From positions 1 to 56,750 of the forward strand of contig FMBT01000547.1 of the NCBI GenBank assembly GCA_900095095.1: DNA of 56,750 nucleotides, read 5' to 3'. Shown piece after piece: positions 54,721-56,750 of this stretch. Below the pieces are notes generated by a model that saw only the letters and a program-made list of their open reading frames with translations, had not been told where the DNA came from and ran no database searches. This DNA comes from Fragilariopsis cylindrus CCMP1102. Its lineage: Eukaryota > Bacillariophyta > Bacillariophyceae > Bacillariales > Bacillariaceae. Position numbers and translations under genes: made by a program. Within the stretch, counting starts at the first letter, position 1. The number at the start of each line of letters is the position of its first letter.

Positions 54721-56750
54721 ATGATGATGCATTATATTATTTGGTTGTCTATTCTTTCTTTGTCTCTTTCTGTCCTAATTTTAAATCTAAATGATAATAT
54801 CATTGGATGCTCCTGTCAGCAACAGCAAAGCAACGTCAGATCAAAAAATCAAAAGAAGAATATCAAAAAAGATATTATAGATGATCCAAAATGCATTAAA
54901 ACGATTTCAGTTTGGTTGGTATCTATTATCAGTTAGTGGACCTGGTGGATCGGATGCTGGTTCAGCAATACAAATACTGCAGTCATGTTTCAATATTAAA
55001 CGGTCAAAAAAATGAAGTTGATATGAATTTAGGTCAAATCGATCCCTTAAGGGATATTTAGCATCCAGTATGATTGGACGTTATATGCATGAACAGCGTA
55101 ATTATAATACATCAAATCAATTTTTGTCGATAGCATACGAGATATCCAAACTAAAACTATCACCAAATCATGATGTATCCGAATTATGTGTCCATTTACA
55201 ATTATCATCTCAATTTAATTATTTTCCATTGACGGTAGAGAAGAAGCCGATACAGCAATAGAAAAACATTGAGATATATCAAAATGAATTATTACAATTA
55301 ATGGATTTCAAATCATACCCCTCCACTTATAATAAAGATGTGTATTTGAATGAACATTGGTTATCAAATACAATTCCTGGTGTACAACAGGATCCATATT
55401 TACATTGTATGTATGATCTATTTGAATTGTCTTTTTATTATCGTGCAAATACAAAAAAAATCGCTTCTCAACATTATAAATTAACATCTTTAACGTGGCC
55501 TTCTTTAACATACACTGCGAAGCATGTACAAGAATATGATGATGAGAAGAAGAAGGCACTGTTAGAATTGTCTTCTACGTCTAATACTAATACTCAACAA
55601 GAGCAACAACAACAACAACAAAAATTATCAAAAATGCATTGGACCACCTGACGGTAAAATAAATTTAGCTGTTATAAGTGGAACACTATCCGAAGGACAT
55701 TCGGTTAGTGAAGATTTCGGTGGGATACTTTCACGGTTAGATAGAACTATATTTGATGTTACGTACATATATATCCATGAAAATACATCACCAAATCAAG
55801 GTGGTGCACGCCAAATTTACATCTGCTAATCCACAAGACACGCTTCATCATTATACGAAAAATCCATCTATTGATAATGGAAATGGATCCTGGATTACAC
55901 GTATTGGTATTGATATAACAGAAAAATTTAATTTTGATATGATACTATATCTAGATCTAACACATGTCAACCTATTGTAGACGACTAGGTATGATGCGAT
56001 TAGCACCAGTACAAATTAATACACATGGTCATCCAGTAACATCCGGTCATCCATCTTCTACAGTACAGCACTTTATTTCATGGAGTGAAGCGGAATTACC
56101 TCTTGAGGTAAGTCAAACACATTATACAGAACAATTGCAATTAATACCAAAAGGTAAAATGCATCAGTATTATACACCGCGTGTTATTCAAGAAGTAACG
56201 GAACGGGTAGGACTATATTACGTAGTCGTATGGATGGTATGAGATTTGATCACTTATTACGAAAAGATTTTCATGAATTACCTGCATACATCAAGGATGG
56301 TGGCGAATTGGATGATAACGTCGTCAATAATAAAAAAGAAGCGACTTGAATTTATATGTATGTATGCAAAAGCCCTTTAAACTAATGCCTGAGTTCGATG
56401 GATTAGTTTGTGGTATCTTAGCAAAAGATCTTAATGGATTTGTGATACTCCATAAAGAAGAATCAACAACATATCATCATAAGACATTCGTGCAAAGAAT
56501 GATAAATGCCGGATGTGATATGTCACGAATACATTTTATATCATCACAACCAAATAATAAATTATTAAAACTATATTCAACTGCCAATGTGATTTTGGAT
56601 AGCTATCCAGCTGGGGGTTGTACAACAACACGTGAGGCAATAGAATTAGGTAAAGCTGTTGTGACATGGCCAGCACGTTTATTAGGTGGACGATGGACTT
56701 TAGGATTATATAATATTATTGGATTAGAGGAAGGAACAAAAACAAAATTA
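54721..56750 (+). CDS. Membrane-anchored GT41 (OGT/SPINDLY-like) glycosyltransferase, 3' truncated, several frameshifts
   Basis: The first ATG (54721) opens a hydrophobic anchor (YIIWLSILSLSLSVLILNLN). Then come SVSGPGGSDAGSAIQILQSC, a helical-repeat-like region (MIGRYMHEQRNYNTSNQFLS, SELCVHLQLSSQFNYFPLTV) and a catalytic region. That region has INLAVISGTLSEGHSVSEDF, LDLTMSTYCRRLGMMRLAPV, QINTHGHPVTSGHPSSTVQH, HYTEQLQLIPKGKMHQYYTP and FVQRMINAGCDMSRIHFISS. It ends with ANVILDSYPAGGCTTTREAI and ELGKAVVTWPARLLGGRWTL at the window edge. These are GT41 landmarks (AP-Q-Gxxx-SG; D-YP-GG-TT). GT41 enzymes transfer GlcNAc or fucose to Ser/Thr. The frame breaks about six to eight times, often at homopolymers. 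A membrane anchor is unusual for the family. Confidence 0.75.

Noticed and set aside
1..56750. tRNA, rRNA or snRNA genes
   Set aside because: No cloverleaf arms with conserved T-loop bases and no rRNA-like conserved blocks were recognised by eye; a covariance-model search would be decisive.

Overview
The window looks like nuclear DNA of a diatom, probably a raphid pennate; the species is not resolved. The case rests on several points: moderately AT-rich, simple-repeat-rich DNA; large single-exon or few-exon genes with short GT-AG introns; long Asn, Gln, Ser and Asp tracts inside otherwise conserved proteins; an LRR protein of a type I associate with raphid diatoms; a lysine/serine repeat secretory protein resembling silica-associated proteins; and a protein with a signal peptide followed by an ASAF-like plastid-targeting site. 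Typical eukaryotic housekeeping genes are present (Derlin, Tousled-like kinase, ERV-type cargo receptor). No prokaryotic operon structure, CRISPR array or rRNA was seen.

Layout. 0-1 kb: C-terminal part of an ER-Golgi ERV41/46-type protein. 3-4.1 kb: zinc-finger/alpha-beta-hydrolase fusion. 4.4-8.5 kb: a four-exon GH45 cellulase with a CBM1-like module (minus), a repeat-rich upstream region with a stray copy of one of its exons, then a secreted KS-repeat protein (minus). It is divergent from a small secreted Lys-rich protein at 9.2 kb. 10.3-16.1 kb: NOG1-like GTPase (minus), 2-TM SLATT-like protein (plus), possible plastid SDR (minus). 17.4-24.1 kb: ATP-grasp ligase, three-exon secreted/membrane protein whose last exon is triplicated, MFS_5 transporter (minus). 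26-36.3 kb: AT-hook protein (minus), Tousled-like kinase, F-box-like/Cys-rich protein (minus), Derlin, DOT1-like methyltransferase (minus). 36.6-48.7 kb: LRR protein with a broken tandem copy, ABHD17-like hydrolase (minus), SHPRH/RAD5-like SNF2-RING helicase, flavohemoglobin (minus). 49-54 kb: accessory segment with a TA-flanked MITE, a truncated piggyBac-like transposase and an unrecognised multi-frame gene. 54.7 kb to the end: membrane-anchored GT41 (OGT/SPINDLY-like) glycosyltransferase, cut by the window edge.

A key caveat is that many clearly conserved genes are split by single-base shifts, mostly at or beside homopolymers. Examples are Derlin (twice), flavohemoglobin, ATP-grasp, the SNF2 helicase, MFS and GT41. 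Because housekeeping and accessory genes are hit alike, residual long-read assembly indels explain this better than pseudogenisation. Coordinates given for such genes span all frames.

Functionally, the kinase, methyltransferase, AT-hook protein and SNF2-RING helicase put four chromatin-related genes within about 21 kb. The 4-10 kb block holds three secreted proteins that could act at the cell wall. The right-hand 5 kb is the most rearranged part.
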